Shown: positions 14,040 through 22,710, counted from the first letter of the stretch. The stretch: DNA of 23,337 nt from Gallibacter sp963634825 (GCA_963634825.1 CAVHCP010000015.1:1-23337); one strand, 5' to 3'. Numbers and translations are program-made. The notes: generated by a model from the letters alone, not told the origin.

Positions 14040-17000
14040 GATTTTATTTGCACTCATGGCCTTCAAAAATTCGTAGACATCCTGCACCGGTGACATCTCC
14101 TTGTTTTTATAAACGACAACAGGTCTGAGGCTCGTATCGGAAAATACAAATCGGATTTTATCGCCTTCCTCAGAAACCCTCTTGATTTCGAGCTCCTGCG
14201 CAAGCGATTTGATAAGAACCACCAAAAAGAGATTAGATACTTCTTTAGGTATCGCTCCAAATCTGTCTTCGAGCTCTTCCTTCAAGTCGTATGCTTCTTC
14301 CTCGCTCGATAAAAAAGCAATCTTTTTATATATGTCAAGCTTTGTCATCTCGTCATCGATATAATTTTGCGGAATATAAGCCGACACCTTTATATCTATA
14401 GTAACCTCTTCGTCTTTTTCCTTTACTATCTCGCCCTTCAGTGCCGAAACAGCCTCGTCCACAAGCTTACAATATAGCTCATAGCCGACATTTACCATAT
14501 GCCCGTGCTGCTTAGTACCAAGCATATTGCCTGCTCCTCTTATCTCAAGATCTCGCATAGCAACCTTAAAACCTGCCCCGAATTCGGTAAATTCCTTTAT
14601 CGTCTGGAGCCTTTTTTCCGCTGCCTCGCTGAGTATTTTGTCTCTCCTGTACATCATGTATGCATATGCCAGCCTGCTTGATCGTCCGACCCTGCCACGA
14701 AGCTGATAAAGCTGTGAAAGTCCAAACTTGTCCGCATCGATGATGATCTGCGTATTGACATTCGGAATATCTATGCCCGACTCTATGATCGTTGTCGCAA
14801 TTAATATATCCGCTTCGCCATTTATAAATTGCATCATCACATTTTCGAGTTCTTTTTCGCTCATTTGGCCGTGACCAACTATGATAGTCTTGTCAGGCAC
14901 AAGTTTTTGTATCCTGTCCGCAAGTCTTTGTATTCCGCGCACCCTATTAAATACGAGAAAAAGCTGCCCGCCTCTTGCTACTTCTCTTTCTATTGCCTCT
15001 CTTATCAGGTAGTCATCCTCTTCGGTTACATATGTTTGTACCGGAATCCGCTTTTCGGGCGGTTGTTCGATAATGCTCATATCCTTGATACCTACAAGAG
15101 ACATATGTAGCGTTCTTGGTATCGGCGTTGCAGATAATGTAAGCACATCTACATTTTGCTTTAGCTTTTTTATCTTTTCCTTATGGGTAACGCCAAAGCG
15201 CTGCTCCTCATCTATGACAAGAATACCAAGATCTTTAAATCCCACATCATCCGAGAGCAACCTGTGCGTACCTATCACAAAGTCAACTGTGCCTTTTTTT
15301 ATATCCTCAACGATCTTTTTTTGTTCTGTCTGCGTTTTAAATCGGGAAAGCATTTCTACCCTAAACGGGAATTTTTCAAATCGCTTTTTTAGCGCATTAT
15401 ATTGCTGATTTGCCAAAATGGTAGTCGGCACAAGCATCGCAGCTTGTTTGCCCTCGGCAACGCACTTAAATATCGCCCTTGCCGCAACCTCCGTCTTGCC
15501 ATATCCAACGTCCCCGCACAAGAGCCTGTCCATAGCCTCGGGCTTTTGCATATCGGCCTTTATCTCCTCTATACATCTGAGCTGATCGTCTGTTTCTTCA
15601 AATTCAAAGCTATCCTCAAATTCTCTCTGCCAAATAGTGTCCTCGCCAAACGCATATCCCATCTCCGCCTTTCGGTGAGCCGATGTTTCTATCAGCTCTT
15701 TTGCCATGAGTGCGATTTCTTCCTTCGCCTTTGCCTTTGTATTTTTCCACTCTACACCCGAAAGCCTGCTGATTTTAGGTGCAATCCCCTCAGCTCCGAC
15801 ATATCGCTGTACCATGTCCATATTTTCGACCGGCACATACAGCATATCCTTGCCCGCATATTTTATACGAATGTAATCTCTTTTTACATCGGCAACCGCA
15901 AGCTGCTTTATACCTGTAAATTTGCCGATACCATAGCTCTCGTGTACAACAAAATCGCCCGGCTTTATCTCCTCAAATGTCTTTATAGGTTCGGCATTTT
16001 TTAATTTCCTTCTTCGTCTTTTTAGCTTCCCCCGAATACCAAATATATCGCTGTCTGTTATTATGACCTTTTTTTCACTCGGAAATTCCAGCCCTGCGCT
16101 GAGTGTTCCGAGGCAAAAATGTATATTGCCCGTTATTTTTTCGCGTGAAAGAAAATCCTTTATGCTATTTTGCCTTTCCTCGCTTGTCGATACGACAGTA
16201 ATCTCAAAGCCTCTTTTTACATACTTCCTGACTTCCCTTGCGAAAATATCCAGTTTGCCGGCAAAGCTTAGGATGCTCTTTATGTCAACCTCTTGCTCTT
16301 TGTCAAATGCGTCTACTTCCTTGATCTCCTTTTTATATGGGAATAAAAATACGCTTTCTTTTTGCGCCGCCGCTTTTTTTATCACATCTTCGCTTTCGTC
16401 CTTGAGCCTGTCATAATCCTCCTTTACAACTTGCTCCTTTTTTAGAAGCTGCATAAAATCACTTTTGTATTCAATTGCCTGCGCCTCTATGCTTTCGTCT
16501 ATTCTGACAGGATCATCCACAATAACAAGTGGCTCCTTTAGATAATCAAATATCGTTGCTGCCTTGCAATCTTTGCCTTTGCCATAAAAATAATCGATAT
16601 AAAACTCAAGTTGCTGCATATTTTCAAGGTTGTCTATGGCATCGCACAGCGCCTCAGCCCTTTGATACAGGCTCTTATAATTTTCTTTTATTTTACTCTT
16701 TGCTCGTTCAAAGACCTTTCCTTCGTTGGGAATAGCTGTTGCCGCAAATATATCGACGGCTTCTGATTTTTTTATGGAACGCTGCGTATCGATATCGAAG
16801 CTTTTTATAGCCTCGACCTCAATATCGAAAAATTCTATACGATACGGATTTTCGTCATATGGTGTTGCTATATCTATGATACTGCCACGCAATGCAAACT
16901 GTCCCTTGCCATAAACCGTCGGTACTCTTTTGTACCCCATTTTTACAAGAGCTTGAGATATTTCCTTTATTTCATACTCTCCGCCGACTGCAAGCGAAAT

Positions 17001-17354
17001 CCTGCTTTTTGCAAAGACCTCAGGTGGCATCAGCTTTTTACCTGCCGAAAAAATCGGCGCTATTAGCACAAAATCTCTGCCCTCATCGGTTGCCACCTGT
17101 ATTTCCTTTAATATTTTTAGCCTCTCAAAAAGTTCTTCTTTATTTTTTGCGTCGTAAAATGTAAGCGTGCTTTCTTCCTGTGGCATAACAAAAATATCTT
17201 TAGATACGAAAAAAGAAAGGTCCAAAGCCAACGCATGTGCTCTGTTTGCATTTGGCACTATTATGATGCTCTGTCCTTTTCTCTCATTTATCAATTTGGC
17301 GCTTACTGTTGCGCTTTTGCTTCCCGATACTCCTATAAAACTAATTGCTGCCAT
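14031..17354 (-). CDS. mfd: Transcription-repair coupling factor Mfd
   Basis: Mfd is a DNA translocase that removes RNA polymerase stalled at lesions and recruits UvrA. The 1107-aa protein is close to the usual 1130-1180. In order: an N-terminal UvrB-like module (with GQFALRGSIIDIATPYDENP and a degenerate P-loop), a CarD-like RNA polymerase interaction domain starting near residue 465 (PGDFVVHESYGIGKFTG), and helicase motifs. The latter include GDVGYGKTEVA near 616 and the DEEQ box in VIDEEQRFGVTHKEK near 716, followed by SATPIPRTL and QLRGRVGRS. The C-terminal Mfd domain has KLDIYKKIA. The ATG overlaps the end of pth by 14 nt, so translation is probably coupled. It is last in murC-glmU-prs-pth-mfd, a pth-mfd order common in Firmicutes. 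Confidence 0.97.
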   Translation of the reverse strand: MAAISFIGVSGSKSATVSAKLINERKGQSIIIVPNANRAHALALDLSFFVSKDIFVMPQEESTLTFYDAKNKEELFERLKILKEIQVATDEGRDFVLIAPIFSAGKKLMPPEVFAKSRISLAVGGEYEIKEISQALVKMGYKRVPTVYGKGQFALRGSIIDIATPYDENPYRIEFFDIEVEAIKSFDIDTQRSIKKSEAVDIFAATAIPNEGKVFERAKSKIKENYKSLYQRAEALCDAIDNLENMQQLEFYIDYFYGKGKDCKAATIFDYLKEPLVIVDDPVRIDESIEAQAIEYKSDFMQLLKKEQVVKEDYDRLKDESEDVIKKAAAQKESVFLFPYKKEIKEVDAFDKEQEVDIKSILSFAGKLDIFAREVRKYVKRGFEITVVSTSEERQNSIKDFLSREKITGNIHFCLGTLSAGLEFPSEKKVIITDSDIFGIRGKLKRRRRKLKNAEPIKTFEEIKPGDFVVHESYGIGKFTGIKQLAVADVKRDYIRIKYAGKDMLYVPVENMDMVQRYVGAEGIAPKISRLSGVEWKNTKAKAKEEIALMAKELIETSAHRKAEMGYAFGEDTIWQREFEDSFEFEETDDQLRCIEEIKADMQKPEAMDRLLCGDVGYGKTEVAARAIFKCVAEGKQAAMLVPTTILANQQYNALKKRFEKFPFRVEMLSRFKTQTEQKKIVEDIKKGTVDFVIGTHRLLSDDVGFKDLGILVIDEEQRFGVTHKEKIKKLKQNVDVLTLSATPIPRTLHMSLVGIKDMSIIEQPPEKRIPVQTYVTEEDDYLIREAIEREVARGGQLFLVFNRVRGIQRLADRIQKLVPDKTIIVGHGQMSEKELENVMMQFINGEADILIATTIIESGIDIPNVNTQIIIDADKFGLSQLYQLRGRVGRSSRLAYAYMMYRRDKILSEAAEKRLQTIKEFTEFGAGFKVAMRDLEIRGAGNMLGTKQHGHMVNVGYELYCKLVDEAVSALKGEIVKEKDEEVTIDIKVSAYIPQNYIDDEMTKLDIYKKIAFLSSEEEAYDLKEELEDRFGAIPKEVSNLFLVVLIKSLAQELEIKRVSEEGDKIRFVFSDTSLRPVVVYKNKEMSPVQDVYEFLKAMSANKILK

Positions 17355-17904
17355 TATATCTGCTCATCGCCAACTCTATACCGTCCTCTATTATCGATAT
17401 CGTACCCTTTGCGGCTCTTATTACCGCATCCTCCATTATGCTCACCTCGTCCTTTGTAAATCCGCCAACGACATAATTTACAAGGGGTATATCCTCGCTA
17501 TTGCCTATGCCTATCCTAACTCTTGGGAAATTATCATCCTGAAGCTGATATATAACAGAACGCATACCATTGTGCGTACCTGCGCTTCCCTTCGCCCTGA
17601 TACGCACCGTACCCTTTTCGATATCTATATCATCATATATAACAATCAAATTGCTCAAATCTATTTTGTAATACGAAACAAGCTCTCTTACTGCTTCTCC
17701 GCTCAGATTCATATATGTCTGTGGCTTTACTAAAAGCACTTTTTGGCCGGAGATATTGCCTTCTCCGACCAAAGCCTTGTTTTTTGATTTATTTATTTTT
17801 ATACCGAGCTCATCTGCTATATAATCAACCGTTATAAAGCCTATATTATGTCTCGTATTTTCGTATTTCTTTCCCGGATTGCCAAGTCCGACTATTATAT
17901 ACAT
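17341..17904 (-). CDS. pth: Peptidyl-tRNA hydrolase
   Basis: Pth cleaves the ester bond of peptidyl-tRNAs that drop off ribosomes. The 187-aa enzyme starts MYIIVGLGNPGKKYENTRHN, with catalytic His19 (E. coli His20). QTYMNLSGE (62-70) contains the conserved Asn66, and IYDDIDIEKG holds Asp91, the counterpart of E. coli Asp93. SAGTHNGMRSV is the tRNA-contacting loop. The ATG at 17904 has AAGGA 6 nt upstream; a TTG six codons earlier lies across this SD and is rejected. It follows prs by 21 nt and overlaps mfd. Confidence 0.96.
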   Translation of the reverse strand: MYIIVGLGNPGKKYENTRHNIGFITVDYIADELGIKINKSKNKALVGEGNISGQKVLLVKPQTYMNLSGEAVRELVSYYKIDLSNLIVIYDDIDIEKGTVRIRAKGSAGTHNGMRSVIYQLQDDNFPRVRIGIGNSEDIPLVNYVVGGFTKDEVSIMEDAVIRAAKGTISIIEDGIELAMSRYNGSN

Positions 17905-17925
17905 CTGCTTTCCTTCCCGCAAATC

Positions 17926-18873
17926 CTATTTAAAAAGCTCGCTTATCGGTCTGCTTGTGTGCACCCTGTCTATTATTTCTGCAAATAGCGGAGCTACCGA
18001 CAATGTCTTAAATTTGTCGCTTACATTTTTTGTAAGTGGTACTGTGTTTAAAAGCACAACCTCGCAAAATGGGGACTCTTCCAATCTTTCGACTGCAGGT
18101 CCAGACAATACAGCATGTGTTGCACAAGCCCTAACGCTCTTTGCGCCAAGCTCCATAAGTGCCTTGCCCGCATTACAAATAGTGCCCGCCGTATCTATCA
18201 TATCGTCAACTACGATACAGTTTTTGCCCTCTATATCGCCGATAATATTCATAATCTCGCTCTTGTTTGGCTCAGGTCTCCTCTTGTCTATTATGGCAAT
18301 CGGCGCATTTAACGGCTCTGCCATCTTCCTTGCTCTTGTCACCGAACCGTGGTCAGGCGAAACTATTACTATATCGTCAAGGTGGTTTTTCTTATAATAA
18401 TCAACTAAGATAGGCATTCCCAGAAGGTGATCAACAGGAATATCAAAATATCCTTGTATCTGTGCCGCATGGAGGTCCATAGTTATAATCCTATCAGCAC
18501 CTGCGGCTGTTATCAAATTCGCTACAAGCTTTGCTGTAATCGGATCCCTTGCCTTTGCCTTTCTGTCCTGTCTTGCATATCCATAATATGGAATAACCAC
18601 ATTGATACGCCCTGCCGACGCTCTTTTGAGTGCATCCATAAGGATCAACATCTCCATCAGGTTGTCATTTACAGGTGCACATGTGGACTGGATTATATAA
18701 CAGTCAATGCCTCTGACAGACTCGGCTATCGAAACGGAAATCTCTCCGTCGCTAAACTTCTTTACCGATGCATCGCTGAGCGGTTTGCCCATAACACTTG
18801 CAATTTCCTCTGCCAGCGCATTATGTGAATTTCCTGTAAACAGCTTGTAATCAGGGAAAGCTATATTTTTCAT
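17926..18873 (-). CDS. prs: Ribose-phosphate diphosphokinase (PRPP synthetase)
   Basis: The enzyme makes 5-phosphoribosyl diphosphate from ribose 5-phosphate and ATP, feeding nucleotide, histidine and tryptophan synthesis. The 315-aa chain is the normal class I length. Signatures include FSDGEISVSI (40-49), the flexible RQDRK loop (101-105), DLHAAQIQGYF (133-143), VSPDHGSVTRARKMAE (171-186) and the PRPP-binding VVDDMIDTAGT (221-231). AGGAGG lies 5 nt before ATG. It follows the glmU C-terminal gene by 9 nt, the usual glmU-prs-pth order of Firmicutes, which supports that the upstream gene descends from glmU. Confidence 0.97.
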   Translation of the reverse strand: MKNIAFPDYKLFTGNSHNALAEEIASVMGKPLSDASVKKFSDGEISVSIAESVRGIDCYIIQSTCAPVNDNLMEMLILMDALKRASAGRINVVIPYYGYARQDRKAKARDPITAKLVANLITAAGADRIITMDLHAAQIQGYFDIPVDHLLGMPILVDYYKKNHLDDIVIVSPDHGSVTRARKMAEPLNAPIAIIDKRRPEPNKSEIMNIIGDIEGKNCIVVDDMIDTAGTICNAGKALMELGAKSVRACATHAVLSGPAVERLEESPFCEVVLLNTVPLTKNVSDKFKTLSVAPLFAEIIDRVHTSRPISELFK

Positions 18874-18882
18874 TTTTTCCTC

Positions 18883-19575
18883 CTATTTTTTACGACTCTT
18901 GATAAGGCCTCTCTTTTTGACCCATTCTTTTATAATTTTTCCTTTGCTCCTGGCTACATATAAAGCCTCGCTTGGGACATCTTCTGTCACCGTGCTTCCT
19001 GCCGCTATATATGCGCACTCCTCAACAGTTACAGGCGAAACAAGATTTGTATTGCACCCTATAAAAGCTCCGTCCTCTACGGTCGTTCTGTGCTTGTTTG
19101 TGCCGTCATAATTTACAAATACTACGCCACAGCCGAGGTTGACATCAGAGCCGACATCAGCATCTCCTATATATGTCAAATGTGAAGCCTTGCTGCCGTC
19201 ACCGAAGCTCGAATTTTTTATCTCGACAAAATCGCCAACCTTACAATTTGCACCTACATTGCTATTTGGTCTCATATATGCGAACGGTCCAACCTTTGTA
19301 TTGTCACCGATTTTGCTTTCCGTTATAACTGAGGATTTTATCTCAACACCGTCGCCGATCACGCTGCCGGCAATCTGCGAGTTCATACCGATTGTGCAAT
19401 TTTTGCCAATCGTCGTATCTCCTTCTATCAAAACATTTGGATAAATTTGCGTACCTGCTCCTATTTTGACATTCTCCCCGATATATGCCGTTTTTATATC
19501 TAAAAATTCGACGCCACTCTCTAAAAGAGCCTCATTTATTTGCATTCTTTCATCAAAAGTGAGCTTCATCATCAT
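18883..19575 (-). CDS. GlmU C-terminal half: glucosamine-1-phosphate N-acetyltransferase only
   Basis: This 230-aa protein is a left-handed beta-helix (hexapeptide) acetyltransferase matching the second half of bifunctional GlmU. Catalytic and substrate residues of E. coli GlmU are present with a constant offset of 231: Arg102 (R333), Lys120 (K351), His132 (H363), Tyr135 (Y366), Asn155 (N386) and Lys161 (K392). Residues 7-20 match the linker helix (ERMQINEALLESGV). The N-terminal uridylyltransferase domain of about 230 residues, including its LAAGxGTRM motif, is absent. The upstream frame is murC, overlapping by 4 nt (ATGA), with AGGTGATAA as a ribosome binding site. It should acetylate GlcN-1-P from acetyl-CoA to GlcNAc-1-P, and a separate enzyme must then make UDP-GlcNAc. 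It looks intact and in use, not a decayed fragment. Confidence 0.9.
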   Translation of the reverse strand: MMMKLTFDERMQINEALLESGVEFLDIKTAYIGENVKIGAGTQIYPNVLIEGDTTIGKNCTIGMNSQIAGSVIGDGVEIKSSVITESKIGDNTKVGPFAYMRPNSNVGANCKVGDFVEIKNSSFGDGSKASHLTYIGDADVGSDVNLGCGVVFVNYDGTNKHRTTVEDGAFIGCNTNLVSPVTVEECAYIAAGSTVTEDVPSEALYVARSKGKIIKEWVKKRGLIKSRKK

Positions 19576-20957
19576 TTATCACCTTTTTCCAAAAGCATTT
19601 CGCCTATCTTATAGACATCTCCCGCTCCCATAGTTATTATCAAATCGTCCTTTCCCGTCCTTTCGTTTACGAAATCAACGATTTCCTCAAAGGTCGGGAA
19701 GTAATATACTTCCTTATTTGGCTCATTTTGCTTGATCGCTGGCACAAGAGCGCTTGAGCTTATCTTGTGGATATTTTTTTCTCTTGCCGCATAAATCTCG
19801 ACCATAACGATACTGTCAGCCTCTCCAAATGAGCTTGCAAATTCATCAAAAAGTGCGACAGTCCTCGTATATGTATGAGGCTGGAATAAAACCCACATTT
19901 TTTTATGTGGCAGATTTTTTGCCGCCACAAGCGTCGCCTTTATCTCAGTCGGATGATGTGCATAATCGTCTATGACCTTGGCACCCTTTGCCGTTGTACC
20001 CATAATATCAAAGCGCCTTTCTGTGCCCTTAAAGCTCTCTAAGGTCTCCTTGATAATGCTCTTGTCGATACCCAGCATATCCGCACAAGCTATCGCCGCA
20101 AGCGAATTTAGTATATTATGCTCCCCGGGAACGCTAAGCTTGATATCATCAATCTTTTTGCCGTGTTTATAAAGCTCGTAGCTTGGCAAACCGCCCGTGT
20201 CAAATTTTAGATTTACAGCCGAATAATCACAGCTTTCTTCAAGACCGAAGGTTATTACGTTGCTAAGCCCCTTGACAGCCTGACTTACAAACGGATTGGC
20301 ACTGTATGCTATTATCATCCCGTCCTCCGGCACAAGCCTTGTAAACTTCTCAAAGCTTGCAACTATATGGTCGATATCCTTGAAATAGTCTAAATGGTCC
20401 GAGTCTATATTTAAAACGATCTCTATTTTTGGCTTTAGCGAAAGGAAGCTGTCCATATATTCACAGGCCTCTGTCACAAAGTATTCGTTGCCACCGACAC
20501 GCACATTACCGCCAAGCTCGTGGAGGTTACCACCGACAAGCAGAGTCGGATCCACATCGGCATTTTTTAGTATCAACGAAATCATAGAAGTAGTTGTAGT
20601 CTTGCCATGAGTGCCTGCCACAGCTATGCTATTTTTGCTTTCCTTCATCAAGATGCCAAGCATCTCCGCCCTTGTAAGTAGCGGAATACCATTTTGCTTT
20701 CCATATAAAAGTTCCGGATTGTCATCGCCGACCGCCGACGAATATACGATCAAATCCGCTCCGACGGCATTTTCTTTTTTATGACCGATGCTTATCTTCG
20801 CTCCGTCATTTATAAGCCTTTTAACGGTTTCGCTTTCGTTCATATCCGAACCCGAAACGCTATAACCTCTTGCCAATAATATATCTGCAATGGCGGAAAG
20901 TCCTATACCGCCTATACCTATACAATGAATATTTTTTTTATTGTCTAAATTTATCAT
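19572..20957 (-). CDS. murC: UDP-N-acetylmuramate-L-alanine ligase
   Basis: MurC adds L-alanine to UDP-MurNAc, the first step in building the peptidoglycan stem. The 461-aa cytoplasmic enzyme has an N-terminal Rossmann-like domain (IHCIGIGGIGLSAIADILLARG), the ATP-binding GTHGKTTTT (115-123), EACEYMDSF, NIDSDHLDYF in the middle, and the C-terminal DDYAHHPTEIKATL and PHTYTRT. The ATG has GGAGGAG 4 nt upstream and a promoter at 20993-21022. It is first of the murC-glmU-prs-pth-mfd series. Its stop overlaps the next ATG by 4 nt, linking the step that consumes UDP-MurNAc to the acetyltransferase that helps supply it. Confidence 0.96.
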   Translation of the reverse strand: MINLDNKKNIHCIGIGGIGLSAIADILLARGYSVSGSDMNESETVKRLINDGAKISIGHKKENAVGADLIVYSSAVGDDNPELLYGKQNGIPLLTRAEMLGILMKESKNSIAVAGTHGKTTTTSMISLILKNADVDPTLLVGGNLHELGGNVRVGGNEYFVTEACEYMDSFLSLKPKIEIVLNIDSDHLDYFKDIDHIVASFEKFTRLVPEDGMIIAYSANPFVSQAVKGLSNVITFGLEESCDYSAVNLKFDTGGLPSYELYKHGKKIDDIKLSVPGEHNILNSLAAIACADMLGIDKSIIKETLESFKGTERRFDIMGTTAKGAKVIDDYAHHPTEIKATLVAAKNLPHKKMWVLFQPHTYTRTVALFDEFASSFGEADSIVMVEIYAAREKNIHKISSSALVPAIKQNEPNKEVYYFPTFEEIVDFVNERTGKDDLIITMGAGDVYKIGEMLLEKGDK

Positions 20958-20992
20958 ATGTCTCCTCCGATATAATTCTGCAAAAAAATTAT

Positions 20993-21022
20993 ATCATAAA
21001 TGCATATGCTTTTGGGGTGCAA
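20993..21022 (-). promoter_or_regulatory. murC promoter
   Basis: On the minus strand TTGCAC (21017-21022), 18 nt, then TATGAT (20993-20998), about 35 bp before the murC ATG. It is back to back with the spoVG promoter. Confidence 0.55.
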
Positions 21023-21035
21023 AAATAAATTTAGT

Positions 21036-21064
21036 TTGTAATATTTGACATAAAAGGTTATAAT
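21036..21064 (+). promoter_or_regulatory. spoVG promoter
   Basis: TTGTAA (21036-21041), 17 nt, then a perfect TATAAT (21059-21064). A TTGACA at 21045-21050 lies only 8 nt before the -10 and cannot be its -35. No sigma-H like box was recognised, unlike Bacillus spoVG. Confidence 0.62.
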
Positions 21065-21119
21065 GTGAGTAAGATTTATATCAAGTGCTTTTTAAACTAG
21101 CAGGAAAGGTCGGTTAAAA

Positions 21120-21404
21120 ATGAATATCACAGATGTAAGGATTCGCCGCATCAATGATGAAGGCAAAATGAAGGCAGTTGTTTCTATTACTTTTGATGAC
21201 GAGTTTGTTGTACATGACATCAAAATCATTGATGGACAAAACGGTCCGTTCATCGCTATGCCTAGCAGGAAGGTTGGCGAAGGTGACTTTAGAGATATTG
21301 CTCATCCTCTCCAGTCAGAAACAAGAAACAAAATCAAGGATGCAATTTTTGCAGAATACGAAAAAGTTTTGGCAGAGCAAAACACTTCAGAAGAAAACCT
21401 TTAA
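21120..21404 (+). CDS. spoVG: SpoVG, RNA-binding regulator
   Basis: SpoVG is a small, highly conserved protein that binds nucleic acids and modulates septation, cell wall and virulence genes; despite its name it also occurs in non-spore-formers. The 94-aa chain starts MNITDVRIRRINDEGKMKA and has the central FVVHDIKIIDGQNGPFIAMP segment (about 37-56), PSRKVGEGDFRDIAHP (55-70), and a C-terminal helix of variable sequence. GGAAAGGTCGG precedes the ATG. It is monocistronic with its own promoter and a strong terminator. It does not by itself show that this organism sporulates. Confidence 0.95.
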   Translation: MNITDVRIRRINDEGKMKAVVSITFDDEFVVHDIKIIDGQNGPFIAMPSRKVGEGDFRDIAHPLQSETRNKIKDAIFAEYEKVLAEQNTSEENL

Positions 21405-21420
21405 TTTGATCTAAAAATGC

Positions 21421-21455
21421 AAAAAGAGAGTTGCTTATAAGCAACTCTCTTTTTT
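21421..21455. terminator. Bidirectional intrinsic terminator (spoVG / tRNA operon)
   Basis: A nearly perfect palindrome (AAAAAGAGAGTTGCTTAT and its complement) has a T-run on both sides. It ends spoVG transcription on the plus strand, 17 nt after its stop, and the six-tRNA operon on the minus strand. Confidence 0.95.
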
Positions 21456-21481
21456 GTCAGCTTTTGCATACTGACACTCGT

Positions 21482-21556
<75 letters not shown>

Positions 21557-21560
21557 ATAT

Positions 21561-21635
21561 TGGCTAGGGTAGCAGGATTCGAACCTGCGCATGACGGAAT
21601 CAGAATCCGTTGCCTTACCACTTGGCGATACCCCA
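21561..21635 (-). tRNA. tRNA-Gln, anticodon CTG
   Basis: Anticodon loop TTCTGAT gives CTG (reads CAG). Acceptor TGGGGTA pairs with TACCCTA through one G-T wobble, discriminator G, encoded CCA. Only 4 bp separate it from tRNA-Cys. Confidence 0.95.
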
Positions 21636-21660
21636 ACGCTTGCTTTATTTAAAATTTAAA

Positions 21661-21737
21661 TGGGGTGAAAGGTGGGATTCGAACCCACGCATGACGGAGC
21701 CACAATCCGTTGTCTTAACCACTTGACTACTCCCACC
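21661..21737 (-). tRNA. tRNA-His, anticodon GTG
   Basis: Anticodon loop TTGTGGC gives GTG. The extra 5' G (position -1, at 21737) opposite discriminator C73 is the histidine identity feature. Acceptor GTGGGAG/CTTTCAC contains two G-T wobbles. Encoded CCA. Confidence 0.95.
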
Positions 21738-21780
21738 ATATCATATGCAACTTGTTTTTGCAATGTGGCAAAAAATAAAA

Positions 21781-21857
21781 TGGCGATCCGGATCGGGTTC
21801 GAACCGACGACCTCCAGCGTGACAGGCTGGCATTCTAACCAACTGAACTACCGGACC
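21781..21857 (-). tRNA. tRNA-Asp, anticodon GTC
   Basis: Anticodon stem CCAGC/GCTGG with loop CTGTCAC gives GTC. Acceptor GGTCCGG/CCGGATC with one wobble, discriminator G, encoded CCA. Confidence 0.96.
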
Positions 21858-21904
21858 GCATATGGCTTTTGCTCAGCAACTTTTACCTGCAAAGCAAAAG
21901 ATAA

Positions 21905-21980
21905 TGGTGGGCGCTATAGGGCTCGAACCTATGACCTCCTGCTTGTAAGGCAGATGCTCTCCCAGCTGAGCTAAGCGCCC
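21905..21980 (-). tRNA. tRNA-Val, anticodon TAC
   Basis: Acceptor GGGCGCT/AGCGCCC, D-stem GCTC/GAGC, anticodon loop CTTACAA giving TAC, T-loop TTCGAGC, discriminator A and encoded CCA. Confidence 0.96.
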
Positions 21981-21993
21981 TTAAATAAAAATA

Positions 21994-22070
21994 TGGTAGC
22001 GGCGAGTGGAGTCGAACCACCGACCTTTCGGGTATGAACCGAACGCTCTAGCCAACTAAGCTACACCGCC
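21994..22070 (-). tRNA. tRNA-Met (elongator), anticodon CAT
   Basis: Anticodon loop TTCATAC gives CAT. The acceptor starts with a G1-T72 wobble and the anticodon stem is TTCGG/CCGAA without the three consecutive G-C pairs of the initiator, so it is an elongator. A tRNA-Ile(k2C) is unlikely because the body matches standard Met-m. First gene of the tRNA operon. Confidence 0.92.
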
Positions 22071-22077
22071 ACGCAAT

Positions 22078-22108
22078 AATGCTTGCAGTATCAGTCACTG
22101 CAAGCATT
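22078..22108 (-). terminator. Probable bioY terminator hairpin
   Basis: A perfect 12-bp stem (AATGCTTGCAGT 22078-22089, ACTGCAAGCATT 22097-22108) with a 7-nt loop lies 36 nt after the bioY stop. The following minus-strand sequence is ATTATTG, a poor U-tract, so termination may be weak. The tRNA operon start site falls in or beside its first arm. Confidence 0.6.
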
Positions 22109-22137
22109 ATGATATCATTTGTATCCATCAAAGTCAA
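22109..22137 (-). promoter_or_regulatory. Promoter of the six-tRNA operon
   Basis: On the minus strand TTGACT (22132-22137), 17 nt, then TATCAT (22109-22114), starting just after the bioY stop codon. It drives Met-Val-Asp-His-Gln-Cys. Confidence 0.7.
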
Positions 22138-22143
22138 GCTGTT

Positions 22144-22710
22144 TTAAAATTTATCTATAGCAGGTTTTATCCTTTTTGCCAAAAGTGACGAAATCGCGCA
22201 TTTAAGGATGTCTGCCGGCACAGTCATAAGGCATCCTGTCACAAAAAGTGCGGATATAGCTGTATCACTTCCAAGATACAACTTCATTATCGCAAGAAAA
22301 TACGGAAATCCGATGAGATAAACGGTAACCATATTTAGTATACCGGCTAAAAATGTCGTTTTAAATTCGTAATTTTTTGCCTTCTCGCATACAAGCCCTG
22401 CGACAAACGCCCCAACACACATACCTACCAAATATCCGAATGTCGGATTAAATATGTACGACGGACCGCCTCCTCCTGTAAAGATAGGGATCCCAAAAAG
22501 CCCGAGCAACACATATACGCCAACCGATATGCTACCGTATTTTTTGCCTAGCAATATGCCCGCAAGATTTGTAAATAAAAATTGTAATGTAAATGGCATA
22601 AGCGGAATAGGTATTTTGATAAACGCCCCCGCCGCCGAAAGTGCCACAAATAGCGCACACTGTACAAGCACCGCATAGCTACTTCTTTTTTGTCCTGCTT
22701 CTTGATTCAT
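22144..22710 (-). CDS. bioY: Biotin ECF transporter substrate-binding protein BioY
   Basis: BioY is the integral membrane S-component that captures biotin and works alone or with the ECF module (EcfA, EcfA', EcfT; not encoded here). The roughly 188-aa protein has about six hydrophobic segments. It carries the family motifs IPIPLMPFTLQ (substrate side), GGGGPSYIFNPTFGYLVG, and a C-terminal VPADILKCAISSLLAKRIKP. I start it at the ATG at 22710, which has AAAGG 6 nt upstream; a start 11 codons earlier has no ribosome binding site. The upstream region has a BirA-type operator over the promoter, so expression should fall when biotin is plentiful. Confidence 0.94.
   Translation of the reverse strand: MNQEAGQKRSSYAVLVQCALFVALSAAGAFIKIPIPLMPFTLQFLFTNLAGILLGKKYGSISVGVYVLLGLFGIPIFTGGGGPSYIFNPTFGYLVGMCVGAFVAGLVCEKAKNYEFKTTFLAGILNMVTVYLIGFPYFLAIMKLYLGSDTAISALFVTGCLMTVPADILKCAISSLLAKRIKPAIDKF

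Noticed and set aside
15402..16004. A 200-codon open frame on the plus strand inside mfd
   Set aside because: It is antisense to a well-conserved mfd region, has no SD, and is rich in Cys, Leu, Tyr and His as expected from a shadow frame. The same applies to the plus-strand frames at 17167-17733, 17879-18397 and 18427-18828.
21045..21064. TTGACA followed by TATAAT before spoVG
   Set aside because: The spacing is only 8 nt, too short for a sigma-A promoter. The TTGTAA 17 nt before the -10 is preferred.
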